DNA of 64,000 nt from a bacterium (GTDB lineage: Bacteria > Patescibacteriota > Gracilibacteria > BD1-5 > UBA6164): assembly GCA_024635475.1 (NCBI GenBank), contig JAGXIW010000001.1, positions 62,001 to 126,000 of the forward strand, written 5' to 3'. Position numbers and translations under genes: made by a program. Every line of letters starts with the position of its first letter. The first letter of the stretch is position 1. Under the pieces are notes generated by a model. That model was not told the DNA's origin, did no database searches, and saw only the letters and a list, made by a program, of their open reading frames with translations. Below are positions 52,487 to 64,000 of this stretch, piece by piece.

Positions 52487-54490
52487 CTACACTGCTCTTT
52501 TTATAGCAAAATTTGTTTTTCAATCAATAGACTGAAATCTATGATAAGAACTAAAAATCAAATCATTTAAACCATTTCTAAATATATTTTTGTCTAATTT
52601 TATTTCCTTAGTTTCTCCATACATTTTTCAGTTTATAACAAACTTATCTTCAAAAATTCATACTTTTGTTACTTCTGTTATTCATTCGATTAAAAATCTT
52701 TGTCATCCTATATATAATCATCTTTTATTTTCTATAACTTGATTTCAAGTTTTGAATTCTATAGATTTTTTGACTTTTTCATCTCAAAAATCAGATTCAT
52801 ATTGTAATCCTGGCGACATAAAACTTGCATCACTAGTTTCTCATAATTTTTTTTGTAATCAAATTAATTGTTTACTTTTAAATTCATAAAATCAAACATC
52901 TTTTTTTAAAAAACTTTTTTCTTTTTTTATAAATTCTTTAAATCTTTCATTTTTTAACAAGTCTCATATTTTTATTCTATTTCAATCATTTATTTTTTTT
53001 TCTATATCGTTAGTTCATACTCATTTTTCTTTCCGTAAAAAATATCCTGTAGTAAACATTAGATTTTTTATAACTCACTTCCGATATTGTCTGAGTTTCA
53101 TAATATCTTCTTTTAAATATTTTGGTTCATTATTTCATCATTTTCAAATTCATTTTGTTTTTTTTATATTATTTCTAATATATTCTTCTGCTATCTTATC
53201 AGTTATTTCTCAATAAGTTTCAAAAACATCTTCAGGATTATCATAAATAGTAGCCTTATCATATGCTTCAAACATCTTATCTAATGGGATTTCTTTAAAA
53301 GAATTCACCAAAATATCAAGTTTTGGATTTCATCTTGTGTCATATTTTCAATCCAATATATCTAAAGTGGAATCATCTTGCTCTACTGTTTGCACGATAT
53401 GTAACTCTCTATTTATATCAAACCCATTAGAATATTTTCATTGATTATTATTATTAGATTCAATTCTAGTTTTATTAACATAATAATCATCATAAATAAT
53501 TTTCTGGGACACTCAATTGGTAGTAGCATATAAAATAGGTGAAAATGATCATAATTTTCACATACCTGTTGCTGTTTTTGAAGCTGCTGTTTTTGAGGCT
53601 CATGAATATAATTCATCTAATGGGTTTGATGCTGTTCTTCATGTTTTTTCAAACAAATTATCAACACTTTTTCAAATAGTCTTTTGTGATCAAATTACTA
53701 CTTCATCAACACCGCTAAGTACTGTTTTTCAAGTTCATTGAACAACTTCTTTAGTAGCAACTTGTGCAGTTTTAGTCAATCATTTTTCTAATGATTTTTC
53801 TCATGATTTTACCATCATTTTCTTCCCTACTTTACCTGCTACAGATCATCAAGATTTAATTACTCATCATAGTCAAGTCAAAAGCAATATAGTAAATACT
53901 GCTGATTTTCATGTTTCGTATGCATCTCAAGAAGCTATATTTCAGACTCATTCAAAAAAAGTTTCTTTTACTTGATCCAAAGTCAGATTTTTTATTCATT
54001 CAATAAATTGCTTTCTAGCATTTGAATCTCTAATCAATACTTCAACCAATTCAGGTAAAGATATCAATTCATCAATAACTCATTTTATAAAATTTTGCAT
54101 TGTATCATTCTTTTCTAAATCTTCATCAACTGAAATTATCTTATACAATGATCACTTAAGCCAATTTATAATAAAAGAGTCTTCTCATCAATCTTTTCTT
54201 TCTTGATTTGATTTTCATAATACTAAAGACTCAAGTTCTTTATATTTTTTTATCAACTCACTTCTCTCAAGATTTTGTTTTTTATATAAATCTAGTATTT
54301 GTTTTTTTTGTATTTCGTATTCTTCATCAGATATATTTCAATTATTATGATTTTCTTCTAAAGTCTTTGAAATTGATTCAACTAGACTTTTAATATGCCA
54401 ATCTTCTACTGAAACTTGAGTTTTCTTTTCCAAATTTGTTTGATTAATTTGTGATTCTTGATTTTCTGAAGCAAGATTTCATTCTGCCAT
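52487..54490 (-). CDS. Large hypothetical membrane-associated protein, unknown
   Basis: This 667-residue protein begins with a charged helical region (residues 1-170). A Gly-rich hydrophobic segment (about 188-225, FTILLLTGLGGVIKSGG in part) follows. A further weakly hydrophobic region is near residue 310, and then a long polar C-terminal half. The Gly-rich hydrophobic segment in a long helical protein resembles the membrane or pre-toxin regions of polymorphic-toxin-type proteins, but no catalytic domain can be named. It shares style, charge and direction with the large genes at 58336 and 61371. Most glycines are UGA. Confidence 0.65.
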
Positions 54491-54631
54491 ATGATCTTAG
54501 TTTAAAAAATATCATAATTACCTTTATTTTACCATATTTAATTTACTTTTTCAAAAAAAGAGGCATTAAATATTGTATTTTAGATTTTTAAAATATAATA
54601 ATTTAGAATATTAGATTTTTAGAATATCAAA

Positions 54632-56536
54632 ATGTTATCCTCTATACCAAAATCACCTTGAATTTATCAATTTTATAACAAAGATTGAAAGATAATTTAT
54701 ATTTGAAAAAGTATAAATCTTTTAAATCGTGTCAATTCGTATTTTAACTCTAAAACAAAGTTAAATTTTGGTAAAAAAAAGATGGTTTCAGAAATAGTAG
54801 ATATAAAAACAATTGTAGTAAATAATGAAAAAGAAAGTCTGATATTAGAAACTACCCTGATAAAAAAACATCTACCAAAATACAATATATTGATGAAAGA
54901 TGACAAAAATTATCTTTACATAAAAATCACTGATGAGGTAATTCCCAAAGTTATAAAAACAAGAATAAAAACAAGTTCTTGAACATATTTTTGACCTTAT
55001 ATAAGCTCAAATTATGTTTCTAATATACTTAAAATCACAAAAAAAATATTTTGACATAGAAGTTGTAATATACAGTTTGAAAATAATATAATCAAATCTA
55101 CTCACTGAACAAAAATCCCTTGTATAGATTATTATACAAAAAGATGTGCTGGTCCTTGTCTCTTGTGAGAAAAAGAAATAAATGATTATAAAAAATCAAT
55201 TGAAAACATAAAAAACTTTATAAATTGAGATTTTAAAAAAGTAATTTCTAGTTTACAGGAAAAGATGGTAAAAAAAGCCAGTGAACTAAAGTTTGAAGAA
55301 GCTCAAAATATCAAACAAGATATAGAAAGTATAAAAAGTCTTGAGGAAAATCAGATAGTTAGAGAAGCTGTAAAATGAGATTATGATGTCATAAATTACT
55401 TAGAAAAGTATGATAAATTGTTTATATGACTTGTTTCAATTAGAGATGGGAAAATAAATGATTTAAAAAATTATGAGATAGAAACTCGTCTAGGAGAAAG
55501 TATAGAAGAAATTTTGTATGAATTTATAGAAAGAGAGATAAATTTGGATGATAAACAAATAATTTTGTTACCAATTGAGATATTTCATACACAAGGAAAA
55601 TTCCCTACTTCTCAGGAATGACAAATATTTAAATATGAAATCCCAAAATCAGGACCAAAACATGATTTACTTAAATTTGTTTATAAAAATCTTTATGAAT
55701 ATGCTTACAAAAAACACTTAGATAGTTTAAGTACAAAATGATTCACTAAGCAAACAATGAAAAACCTACTTTCTATGCTTTGATACAAAGAAATCAACAA
55801 AGACTTGGTATTTGAGTGTAATGATATTTCTCACCTGTCCTGAAGTCATACAGTAGCAAGTAGAAGTGTGATAGAAAATTGAAAACCTGATAAAAGCAAA
55901 TATAGAAAATTTAATATAAAAACTTTAGAAAATCTGAAAATAGATGATTTTTCAAGTATGAAAGAAATTATGACAAGAAGAATAAAAGAACTATTTGAAA
56001 AATGAAATTTACCAGATTTGATAATAATTGATGGTTGAATTGGGCAATTGAATGCAGTATTGGAGGTGATTGAGGAATATAAATTAACTACATTGTCATC
56101 CTGAGCCAATACGAAGGATCCCTTAAACAATTTTAATATCACAAAACTTAGTAAAAGGGATTCTTCGTTACTCTCAGAATGACAATTAATCAACTCTCTT
56201 CAACTAGTTTCCATAGCAAAAAAAGAAGAAGAATTATTTTTACCTTGAATAAAAAAATCTATTATTCTTGATAAGGATAGTGCTGAACTTAGACTAATTC
56301 AAAAGCTTAGAGATGAGGCACATAGATTTGCAATAACTTTTAATAGAGAAAAAAGATTGAAAAGCGAGAAAAAAAACTTACTTGAATCAATTCCTTGAAT
56401 CTGACCTAAGACAAGAGCAAAACTAACAAAAACTTATGGTAATATAGATAATCTAAAGTGAATTTCAAAAGAAGAACTACAAAAAATATTATCTAAAAAT
56501 CAAATAGAAGCACTAGAAAATCATGATATAATTTAG
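54632..56536 (+). CDS. uvrC: Excinuclease ABC subunit C with two in-frame repeats
   Basis: UvrC makes the dual incisions in nucleotide-excision repair. The 634-residue protein has the GIY-YIG nuclease domain at the N-terminus (SPGIYQFYNKDGKIIYIGKS), HLPKYNILMKDDKNY, GPYISS, a UVR-type motif, the RNase H-like domain with ECNDISHLSGSHTVAS and IIIDGGIGQLNA, and a C-terminal helix-hairpin-helix region (IPGIGPKTRAKL). Residues about 320-331 and 488-518 come from a short and a long palindromic repeat respectively, both kept in frame. The catalytic motifs flank but are not broken by them. Confidence 0.94.
55591..55624. repeat. Short palindromic repeat inside uvrC
   Basis: This is a diverged copy of the short repeat (ACAAGGAAAATTCCC at the left, CAGGAATGACAA at the right). 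It is translated as QGKFPTSQEGQ, in the same frame as the glycosylase copy. Its TGA is read as Gly. Confidence 0.85.
56094..56184. repeat. Long palindromic repeat inside uvrC
   Basis: This is a full-length copy (TGTCATCCTGAGC at the left, CAGAATGACA at the right) in frame within the RNase H-like half of UvrC. It encodes LSSGANTKDPLNN and ends SEGQ, nearly the same peptide as in TilS. Confidence 0.92.
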
Positions 56537-56620
56537 AAGCCATTTAAATTTTACTTTTGAAAAAATATTGTTAAAATAAATAAAATTAACTAAAACCTAC
56601 CACCTAATCCCTACCACCTT

Positions 56621-57142
56621 ATGATAGATATAATCAAAAAATATAGAAAACATAATCATGTAAAAAATGCTTGAATAATTGCTGTAAGTCTAGTTTTAGC
56701 TTTTTGAATTAATTTTCTTGTTACAGATTCATCACTATGACAGAAACTTCAAATAAGTGTAATAAACTCTATCGATAATTCACAAGCATGAGATTTATAC
56801 TTACAAAAAAATAACGACAGTATAAATTTGATTTCTAGTAAAGATATGAATCAAGTTAAGAGCCTATCTCTATCAATAGCCTACAACCCAAGTAATCTAA
56901 AAATAGATACTATAAATTCTATGATTTGATGAAATATAATCAATGAATCAAATGAAGAGTGATTAACAACATTGATTATAAATTTTGGTTCACCTTTAGA
57001 TATCAAAAAGTGAGTTAATATAATCAATATATCAGCTTCAAAAACTGAAGAAAAACTAGAAAATATCAATATAATAAGTGCAAACTTTACTGATTTTAGT
57101 AATCAAGTTTATCTACTTTCAAGTTCAGGAGTGGAATATTAA
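56621..57142 (+). CDS. Membrane-anchored extracytoplasmic protein, unknown
   Basis: This 173-residue protein has an N-terminal basic segment and one hydrophobic helix (residues about 17-37). An extracytoplasmic domain rich in Ile/Asn/Ser follows, with beta-like periodicity (SLSLSIAYNPSNLKIDTI, TTLIINFGSP). The pattern resembles a cohesin-like or Ig-like fold, but that is only an impression. It lies between uvrC (84 bases after it) and tatD. No family is recognised. Confidence 0.65.
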
Positions 57143-57155
57143 AAAACTATTAATT

Positions 57156-57959
57156 ATGCTTTTCGATACACATTGTCATACATATCTATCAAAAGAAAAA
57201 AGTGAATTAGATATACTTGATAAAATCAAAGAAAATAAAAATCTCTACATTACAAATATATGAGTTGATTTGGAAACGAGTCAGCATTGTATTGATATCT
57301 CGTCAAAATATGATTTTGCTTATGCTACTGTATGAGTACATCCTTGTGATATACATAAATATCCTGATATAGATAATTTTATAAAAAAATTAGAAATACT
57401 GACAAAAAATAAAAAAGTAGTTGCAATTTGAGAATGTGGACTTGATTATTATCGGATACCTCCTCGTTTAGAATGTAATATGGAAATTGAATCAATAAAA
57501 TCTCTTCAAAAAGAGTTTTTTATAGCTCAAATAAACCTTGCAAAAAAACTAAATTTGCCACTAGTTATTCACAATAGAGAAGCTTGAGATGATATATTTG
57601 AAATACTTCAAAAAACTGATTTCAAGAATTTTATTATGCATTGTTATAGTGAAGATCTAGAATATGCTCAAAAACTACTAGATTTTGCACCAAACTGTAT
57701 GATAAGCTTTAGTTGAATACTTACTTTCAATAGTGCTAAAAATGTGCAAGAAACAGCTTCTAAGATACCACTTAAAAATATACTAATAGAAACTGACTCT
57801 CCTTATCTTGCTCCAACACCTTTTAGAGGTCAAGAAAATTATCCATATCAAGTTGAAAAAGTATTTGAAAAATTGTGTAGTTTAAGAAGTGAAAATAAAG
57901 AAGAAATACAGAAAGTAGTTTGGGAGAATAGTCTGAGAGTTTTTGGAATAAATCATTAA
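57156..57959 (+). CDS. tatD: TatD family metal-dependent DNase
   Basis: TatD proteins are metal-dependent nucleases of the amidohydrolase superfamily. The 267-residue sequence has the metal ligands in order: FDTHCH near residue 3, GVHPCDIHKY, GECGLDYYR near residue 96, LVIHNREAGDD, MHCYSED and ETDSPYLAPTPFRG near residue 213. Spacing and length match the family, and all predicted metal ligands are present. It converges with the gene at 57960 with no gap, so transcription may overlap. Confidence 0.94.
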
Positions 57960-58313
57960 TTAAGGAAATAATATATCTTCAACCTTATTTACAACCTGTC
58001 AAATACCTGATGATACAGAATCCAAACAATTATTTACTTTTTTAGCTGTATTATCAACAGTTAAAAATATATCTTTTAAAACTTTTAGTGTTTTTTTTAT
58101 ATTTTGTAACAATTTTTTTATTCCTTTTTTCTCACCATTTTCTTTAACTTTTATTAAATAATCTATCTCATCAACTATTTCTTGAATTTTTGTTTTCAAA
58201 TCATTTCATATCTCATAATTTTTTAGATATGATTCTAATTCTATTTTTGCATCTAGTAATTTTTTTTCATCAAAACCTAGATTATTATTTATCTCATTTT
58301 TTTGTTTATTCAT
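57960..58313 (-). CDS. Small helical protein, unknown
   Basis: This 117-residue protein is mostly helical and charged (Lys, Glu, Asn), with two likely coiled-coil stretches (FDEKKLLDAKIELESYL and IQEIVDEIDYLIKV). It has no signal peptide or membrane segment. ATG 58311-58313 starts 22 bases after the stop of the 999-residue gene and gives no upstream overlap. A partner or chaperone of the large upstream protein is a plausible inference from order. No family is recognised. Confidence 0.55.
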
Positions 58314-58335
58314 ATATTCTGTTATTAATTTATTT

Positions 58336-61335
58336 TTAATCCCAAGTAAGTCAATCCGTTTTTACTTTATTTATTATAGCTTTTCACGAATTATAAATCT
58401 TACCGTCTGGAAGAAAATCTACCAAATGAGTCTCATGAGCAACTTGGTAAGTAGCAACTCAAAGTGCAGAGTAATTAACTATTCTTCAAGTTTTTCCGGT
58501 TGCTTTTATATATTTTAACAATTTTTCTGATTTTTCTATTCATACAAATTTTCCTCATCTAGAAAATTCAAATAAAGCTTTACTAAATTTATCCATTCAT
58601 CACATTTTTCAAGCCAATTCTGCTACTTTTGTAGTTCATTTTGCTCAAGCTAACCGTACTCTTAACCATTCAGATTGTCCCAAAGTAATAATACTTGCTA
58701 AATCAGCTACAGTTCATACTAATCAAAATCATCACCTAATAAATCTATCATTTACAGTCAAATCTCTTCAAGCAAGATCATTTCAAGTTATAGCTGCCTT
58801 GAAATCATAATATTCACTAAATATAGGTAATAATCATAATCCTGCTTCTTGTAAATCCTTTTTATATACTTTTTCTCATTTTTCATTTGTTTTTCAAGTT
58901 GCCCGTTCATCCAACAAAGTTCAAACCATAATTGAAGTGAAACCGACACTAAAACCTGCTCTTCAAATTCATGCTCAAGGCAAACTCTTTATTTTATATC
59001 ATACTTTATCCAAACCTCAAAAAAACCATTCCTTCAACATAATATTTTCTTCAGTTTTTAAATGATGTTTTTCAAAAAGTTTGTTTACTTTTTCTATTTC
59101 TGCTGGTTGTTTTTTATTCATTTCACCTGTCTTCTTAGTCAATTCTTCATCTACTTTGGCAACTTCTGTTATTATATCTGTATGTAATCTTGAATACTCT
59201 GAAAACTCATTTCATGAAAACCCAATTGGATTTTGTAATTTAGTTTTTCAATCTTGTATATCAGCTTTTAAAGGATTTTTAAATTCCATATAATCTTTTA
59301 TGGAAAATCATCATTTATCAGCCATTTTTTTCAATGCTGTTTCTCATTTTTTAATTAAATCATATTTCTTTTTTACCAATTGATTTATCTCATTGTGATA
59401 TTTTTCAGCTCTATTTCTAATCTTTTCTTGTTCTTTTAATAATTCTTCTTTAAGTTTTGGATTTGATTCTAACAATTTTACATATTCTTGAGAACCTGAC
59501 ACGAAATGCATAAAAGGTAATTTTAAAAATTTATCCATATTTAAATCAAGCAATCAAGCTAATTTCTTTTTATCAGCTTCATTTAATGTTTGCTTACCTA
59601 ATAAAGATTCTATTTGTTTCATATCTCTTACTTCTTGCCTAATTTGAGGCAATCATCTTACATTTCACTCTAACTGTTCAATATACTGTCTAATTCAAAA
59701 CTGTATCTGTTTTTTTGATGTTTTTAATCTCTTTCATTTTACCCAATAATACAAAACAGGATTGGATAAACTACTATGATCTACTCAATCTTTTTTTGTA
59801 GGATCGACATCTTCTAGATCTGATCAATTTAATTGAGTTCATGCTAGCACTCATCAAACTACAGCTCATCAAGTAAGTCATACTAATTGTTCACTAGCTT
59901 CAATTTTTTTTTTAGGAGGAGTTCAATCATCAGTTGGTTGTGATTTATTTTTTTCCATTATCATTTTTAATGTTCATTCAACTTTATCATCTTTTTTTAT
60001 TTCTATATTTAATCTTTTTGTTTCTTTTTCTATATATGTTCTAAAGGCTTTTGTATGTAAAAAAGCTTCTGTATCTTCTCAAAAAAGTCATACAAAAACA
60101 TTTATCCAAGATCAAAATCAAGTTAAAAAATTTGTAGTTGTACCTCAAGCATACTCTTTTATATATTTTATTTCTTGCCAATTTCTCAAATCTTTTGTAT
60201 ATCACTTATCGTGCATATCTACAGATACATTTTTATAAAATTCTTCTGATTCTTTTGCTTTTTCTATCTTTTCATTTCAAAATACTAAAATCTTAATCAT
60301 CTCCATATATTCTCACTTTTTATAGCTTTCTATAGCTTTTAAAAGTCTAGTCTCATCTACTTCTATACCTAAATTATTTTTTACATATTCTTTTATTTTA
60401 TCAACTCAAACCAACTTTCCTAATCATAGAATTCCAAAAATTCAAGCTCATCAAAGTAATCACCATTTAAATTTATCAAATAATTTTGAAAAAAATCATC
60501 AACTTTCTTTTCATCATTCTTTGTTTCATCATTCTTTATTTCATCATCAAAAAAACATTTTTCATATAAATCATAGGCTTAATACAGCTCAAGAAACAGC
60601 TAACAATGAAAAACTTTTAGGATATTTATTTGCAAAATCTCATATAAAATTTCACTCAGGAATCATTTTTCACAGAGACATAGAATCACTTGCTTCTTTT
60701 ATACTTGGTGCATTTTTATAAGCCATATCAACTGTTTTAGTCCAACTTGAAGTTATATGTCCAATTAACATATCATTTTGACTATCAAGTATCTCTAAAG
60801 TTTTATTAGATATTTGCTTCATAGTAGGATCCAATGGCATCTCTTTAATTAATTCTCTAAAATTATTTATATTAGTTAAATCAGTTTTTTGTATTCCACT
60901 ATTTGCTAATTGCCCTATAAGTAAAACTAATCAAGAATCGTAAATAGATAAATTTTCTAAATTAATCTCATTTAATCTTTTACTCACATTTATAGATTTT
61001 ATAGCTTCTATTTGAGAATTGATATAATTTTCTCAATTTGATACTCTTTCTTTTAACATAGCCGTTTCTTGTCATGTAATAGAAGTAACTGTTGATTCTA
61101 CAGTTTTTCTAGTTCAATCTAACTTTTCTTTTATTAATTGACTTACAGCATCTTTCAAATTAATTCATTCTAAAGTTTTTTTCATTAACTTTTCTTTTAA
61201 CACAATTAACTCTCTTTGAGTCAATTCTATTATTTGATCAAATTTAGGAATTTCAATATTTCATAAACCATAATCAAAAAGAAGTTGTTTCAGTCACTCA
61301 CTTCAATTTATTTGTATTTTTTCAAGATTTGTCAT
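58336..61335 (-). CDS. Giant membrane-associated protein with pre-toxin-like C-terminal region
   Basis: This 999-residue protein has a helical charged N-terminal third. A Gly-rich hydrophobic region follows around residues 245-320, in which many glycines are consecutive UGA codons, and then a cytoplasm-like middle with another hydrophobic patch. From about residue 850 the text YYDFKAAITGNDLAGRDLT and VGTVADLASIITLG resembles the pre-toxin TG/hydrophobic linkers of polymorphic toxins, although no catalytic toxin domain follows (it ends NKVKTDGLTWD). Family is unknown. It is the middle gene of a leftward three-gene set with 61371 and 57960. A contact-dependent or secreted effector role is a hypothesis only. 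Confidence 0.65.
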
Positions 61336-61370
61336 TTTTGACTAAATATTATAAATATAAATTATATAGT

Positions 61371-64000
61371 TTATCAAATCATTTCGTTTTTCCAATCTAT
61401 AAAATCTTTTGGTTTAAAATGTTCATCTATGTCATTAATTGTAATAGATCCAATACCTAAAGGAGTTTTAATAGACGAAATACCATAACTTAGTTCATTA
61501 TCTAGATATTTTTTATATAAATTTACTAAAACTGCATTTTCTTTTTGATCGATATCCGATAACAAATCATTTGCTTTTCCTTTAATAAAAGTAAAAACTT
61601 CATTATTCTTTCTTTGGTTATTATATTGATCATTTCACTTTAAATCATATTCTTTTACTAATTCAAGTAATTCTTGTTCTCATAATTCATAAGGTTTTAT
61701 ATCATTAAAAACATATCAATCTATAAATTTAGTAATATCTCATTTTTTTCTTCCTTCTAAGTAATTATTTAAAATCGTTTCAAATAATTTGTATTCAAAA
61801 GTCAATTTTTCCAATCCATTGATGTCTAATACTTTATCAATATCTAATCAAGTTATCTTTGTTTGTAGTTTTTTATCAAATTCAGCTATTTGATTTTGTT
61901 TTTCGCTTAATTCTTCTGGATTATTGTAATTTTTATCTGCAAATTCTTTAAATTTGTCTATAAATTTTATTTGACTAGATGCTATTTTTTCAGTAAAAGT
62001 ATTTTTTTCTTGTTTTAAAAATTGTTTATTATATCATATTGATAATTCATCTAAAAAATCAGTAATTTGTTTCTTTTTAGCTTCATCAAATCATTTAAAT
62101 TTATCAGTTTTTTTATAATCTGTAAGTTGAGATATCAAAATTTGTAATTCTTGTTTTGAATAAGTTTTAGCATCAATTAAAATAGTATCTAAATTAATAT
62201 TATCTATATTATCCATATCCAATTTTTGATCAATTACAGTTATCATATTTTTAAATTTTTCTTCATATTGTTTTTGTATTTCTACTAACATAGTATCAAT
62301 TTTAGTTGTTGTTTCTTTAGATAAAGCTGTATATTTCGCATCATTTTTAAATACTTCTAGTTTTCAGTTCAATTCTTGTAGTCATTCCAATGAATAATTT
62401 GATAAATTAGTAAATTTAGATTTAAATCAACTTAAATATGAATCAATTTTATCAGGTGAGATATTGCTTCATAAACCAGCTAAAAATGATTCAAATAATC
62501 AAGTTGGTAATTTATTAATTCCTTCCGTATAAGTTTTTTTCAAGTTATCTAATCACTCATCAAATAATGTTTTTGCTTGTCATGAAAGTTTACTATAATC
62601 CGCACTACTGACTATTTTACTGATTTCATCATTTAGATTTTTAAATCATTCTTGTGTATAATCAGTTAAATTTCATATTTTTGATTTTAAAGTATCAAAA
62701 TTTATTGTAGCTAAAGATCATGAAATTGTAGCAAAAATAGGTGTAATTAGAGATATATTATCTTTTTTTTCTTGTGTTGATTTTGATTGTTCAGTTTGTA
62801 TTGATTTTGAATTAACTTGAGCAACTTCAGTAGTTCAAGAAGTTGATGTAGTACCATTTTGTGATTTTGTATTTTCTTGTTCATTTTCAGATATTAGAGC
62901 TTCTACTTCTATTATATTTTTACCTTCTATAGCTTTGAAAAAGTTATCTTTATTATCATACAATCCAATTCATTTACCATATAATTCTCCCAATTTTCAC
63001 TTAAGAGCTTTAACTTTTTCATCTCAAATATTTTTATCTCATATAAATAAATTATCTTTAAAATCATCTTTTTCAGAAGTATTGTACAAATCTGTAAAAT
63101 CAGATTTAACTATAGATTTAGAGTCATTACCTTTTCAAATTTTTATATCTACAAAACTATACCAATCCTTTACTCTTTCAATTAAATTAGAAGAAAAATT
63201 AGGAATATTACCATAAATTTCTTTTACATTTTTTTCTGCCCAATTAAAAGCTTTTTTAGAAAAATTAACCGTATGGTCTACTCATGTTCCAATCTGTGTA
63301 TCATATTTTCATTCAATAGTTTTTGCTAGTTTATCAGTAATCCCAAATGCTTCTAATATTCAATAACCAGCTACTCAAGCAAGAAATTTTCAAAATTTTC
63401 ATTCAAATGGTTTTCAAAAAATTGCCCGAATAGATACAGCTATCAAAGAAAGAGATGAAAATGAATTCATTGATCAAAGTATCTTATTAGCTGAACCAAT
63501 AGGATTTCTAACTAACTCAGCTGTTTGTTCTCTTGATAAATCTAGATGAGTTCTTTGATGTGGTAGTTGTTGTAATGGAAGATTTTGAGGATTCATATCC
63601 CGAAACTGAGAATTTGATTTATATGCTTTTTTACTAGCTAGGTATAAATTGACATCATAAGAATCTATTCAATTTTTATTAAGTAAATTAGTAAAGTCTT
63701 GTGTCAATATTTGTGTATATTCACTTGGATCAGAGCTAACAACATTAAATGTTCAATTATTTTCTACTACACTGAATCAGTTATCATAAATAAAATACTC
63801 CATTATAAAATAAACAAATTTCTGTTTGTCTAATGAAGTTTCTGGAATATCTATACTTTTATATCTTTGAAAAGCATATGATAATCCTGCAGTAGTTTTC
63901 GGTAAAATATTTATACTATCTTCCTTAAATTTATCTATTTTTGTCTTTGTTTCATTTAGAACAGGATCTTCCACATAAGACGGTATAATAGGCAGAGGCT
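61371..64000 (-). CDS. Very large helical protein, 5' end beyond window
   Basis: At least 876 residues are encoded, with the start beyond the right edge. The N-terminal visible part has a mildly hydrophobic segment (FWKPFEWKFWKFLAGVAGYW when UGA is read as Gly where present, around forward position 63380). The rest is charged and helical with recurrent Ile/Leu-rich coiled-coil patterns, and repeated units such as KIGNLTDYTQEGFKNLNDE and KFTNLSNYSLEGLQELNGK about 110 residues apart. It ends just upstream of the 999-residue gene. No family is recognised. Confidence 0.6.

Noticed and set aside
53517-53741. Plus-strand 74-codon frame
   Set aside because: It is antisense to the 667-residue protein and shows only the low-complexity echo of its Ala/Ser-rich region.
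55846-56193. Minus-strand open frame beginning with a His-Ser-Glu-Ser-rich peptide
   Set aside because: It is the antisense of uvrC crossing the palindromic repeat; such peptides recur wherever this repeat type occurs and are a known spurious ORF pattern.
1-64000. CRISPR array, tRNA or rRNA genes
   Set aside because: No regularly spaced repeats, no cloverleaf-like segments with T-arm signatures other than tmRNA, and no rRNA-like stretches were seen.

Overview
The window comes from a bacterium that reads UGA as glycine (translation table 25), so it is most likely a Gracilibacteria (BD1-5) or Absconditabacteria (SR1) member of the Patescibacteria/CPR. With standard stops nearly every gene shatters. 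With UGA as Gly, long intact proteins appear and UGA falls on invariant glycines such as the GxxGxxG loops of RfbB/RfbD, the GxSGT loop of RfbA and conserved glycines of MraY and MscL. UAA and UAG remain stops. The DNA is very AT-rich, genes are densely packed, and Shine-Dalgarno sites are rarely visible. I saw no tRNA, rRNA or CRISPR array. One tmRNA is present.

Layout. 1-1856: mraY 3' end, an RNHCP zinc protein, tilS. 1866-19273: a large surface-polysaccharide locus with a Wzx-like flippase, UDP-glucose dehydrogenase, the dTDP-rhamnose genes rfbBACD, the CDP-3,6-dideoxyhexose genes rfbF/G/H with a paratose-synthase-like SDR and a CDP-tyvelose 2-epimerase, several glycosyltransferases, a WbsX-like protein and a PMM-like HAD enzyme. 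19444-24734: secF, a DedA protein, a GGDEF protein, a histidine kinase and a small anchored protein. 24792-31200: a leftward operon of four exported or surface proteins, one with a phage-tail-fibre-like region that contains no UGA-Gly codons. 31545-36781: gltX, tmRNA, an OmpR-type regulator, mscL, a PriA lacking its C-terminal half, a PilZ-like protein. 36842-45080: miaB, dusB, holA, a MutS lacking its ATPase, ftsW/rodA, yggT, rnc, nusB, rpmF. 45287-50957: an MscS-like channel, two paralogous 3D-domain cell-wall proteins, an unknown protein and an archaeal-type 8-oxoguanine glycosylase. 50986-64000: two leftward blocks of very large unrecognised membrane-associated proteins, separated by rightward uvrC, a small membrane-anchored protein and tatD.

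How it fits together. The sugar locus should supply UDP-GlcA, dTDP-L-rhamnose and CDP-paratose/tyvelose to its glycosyltransferases and export product through the flippase. The exported-protein operon and the giant membrane proteins suggest substantial investment in the cell surface, as expected of an epibiotic or host-attached CPR cell. GGDEF, PilZ-like, histidine kinase and response regulator genes indicate c-di-GMP and two-component signalling.

The most unusual features are palindromic repeats that lie in frame inside tilS, uvrC and the glycosylase gene and are readable only because UGA is sense; the tyvelose pathway in such an organism; the UGA-free segment of the tail-fibre-like gene; and the truncated MutS and PriA.
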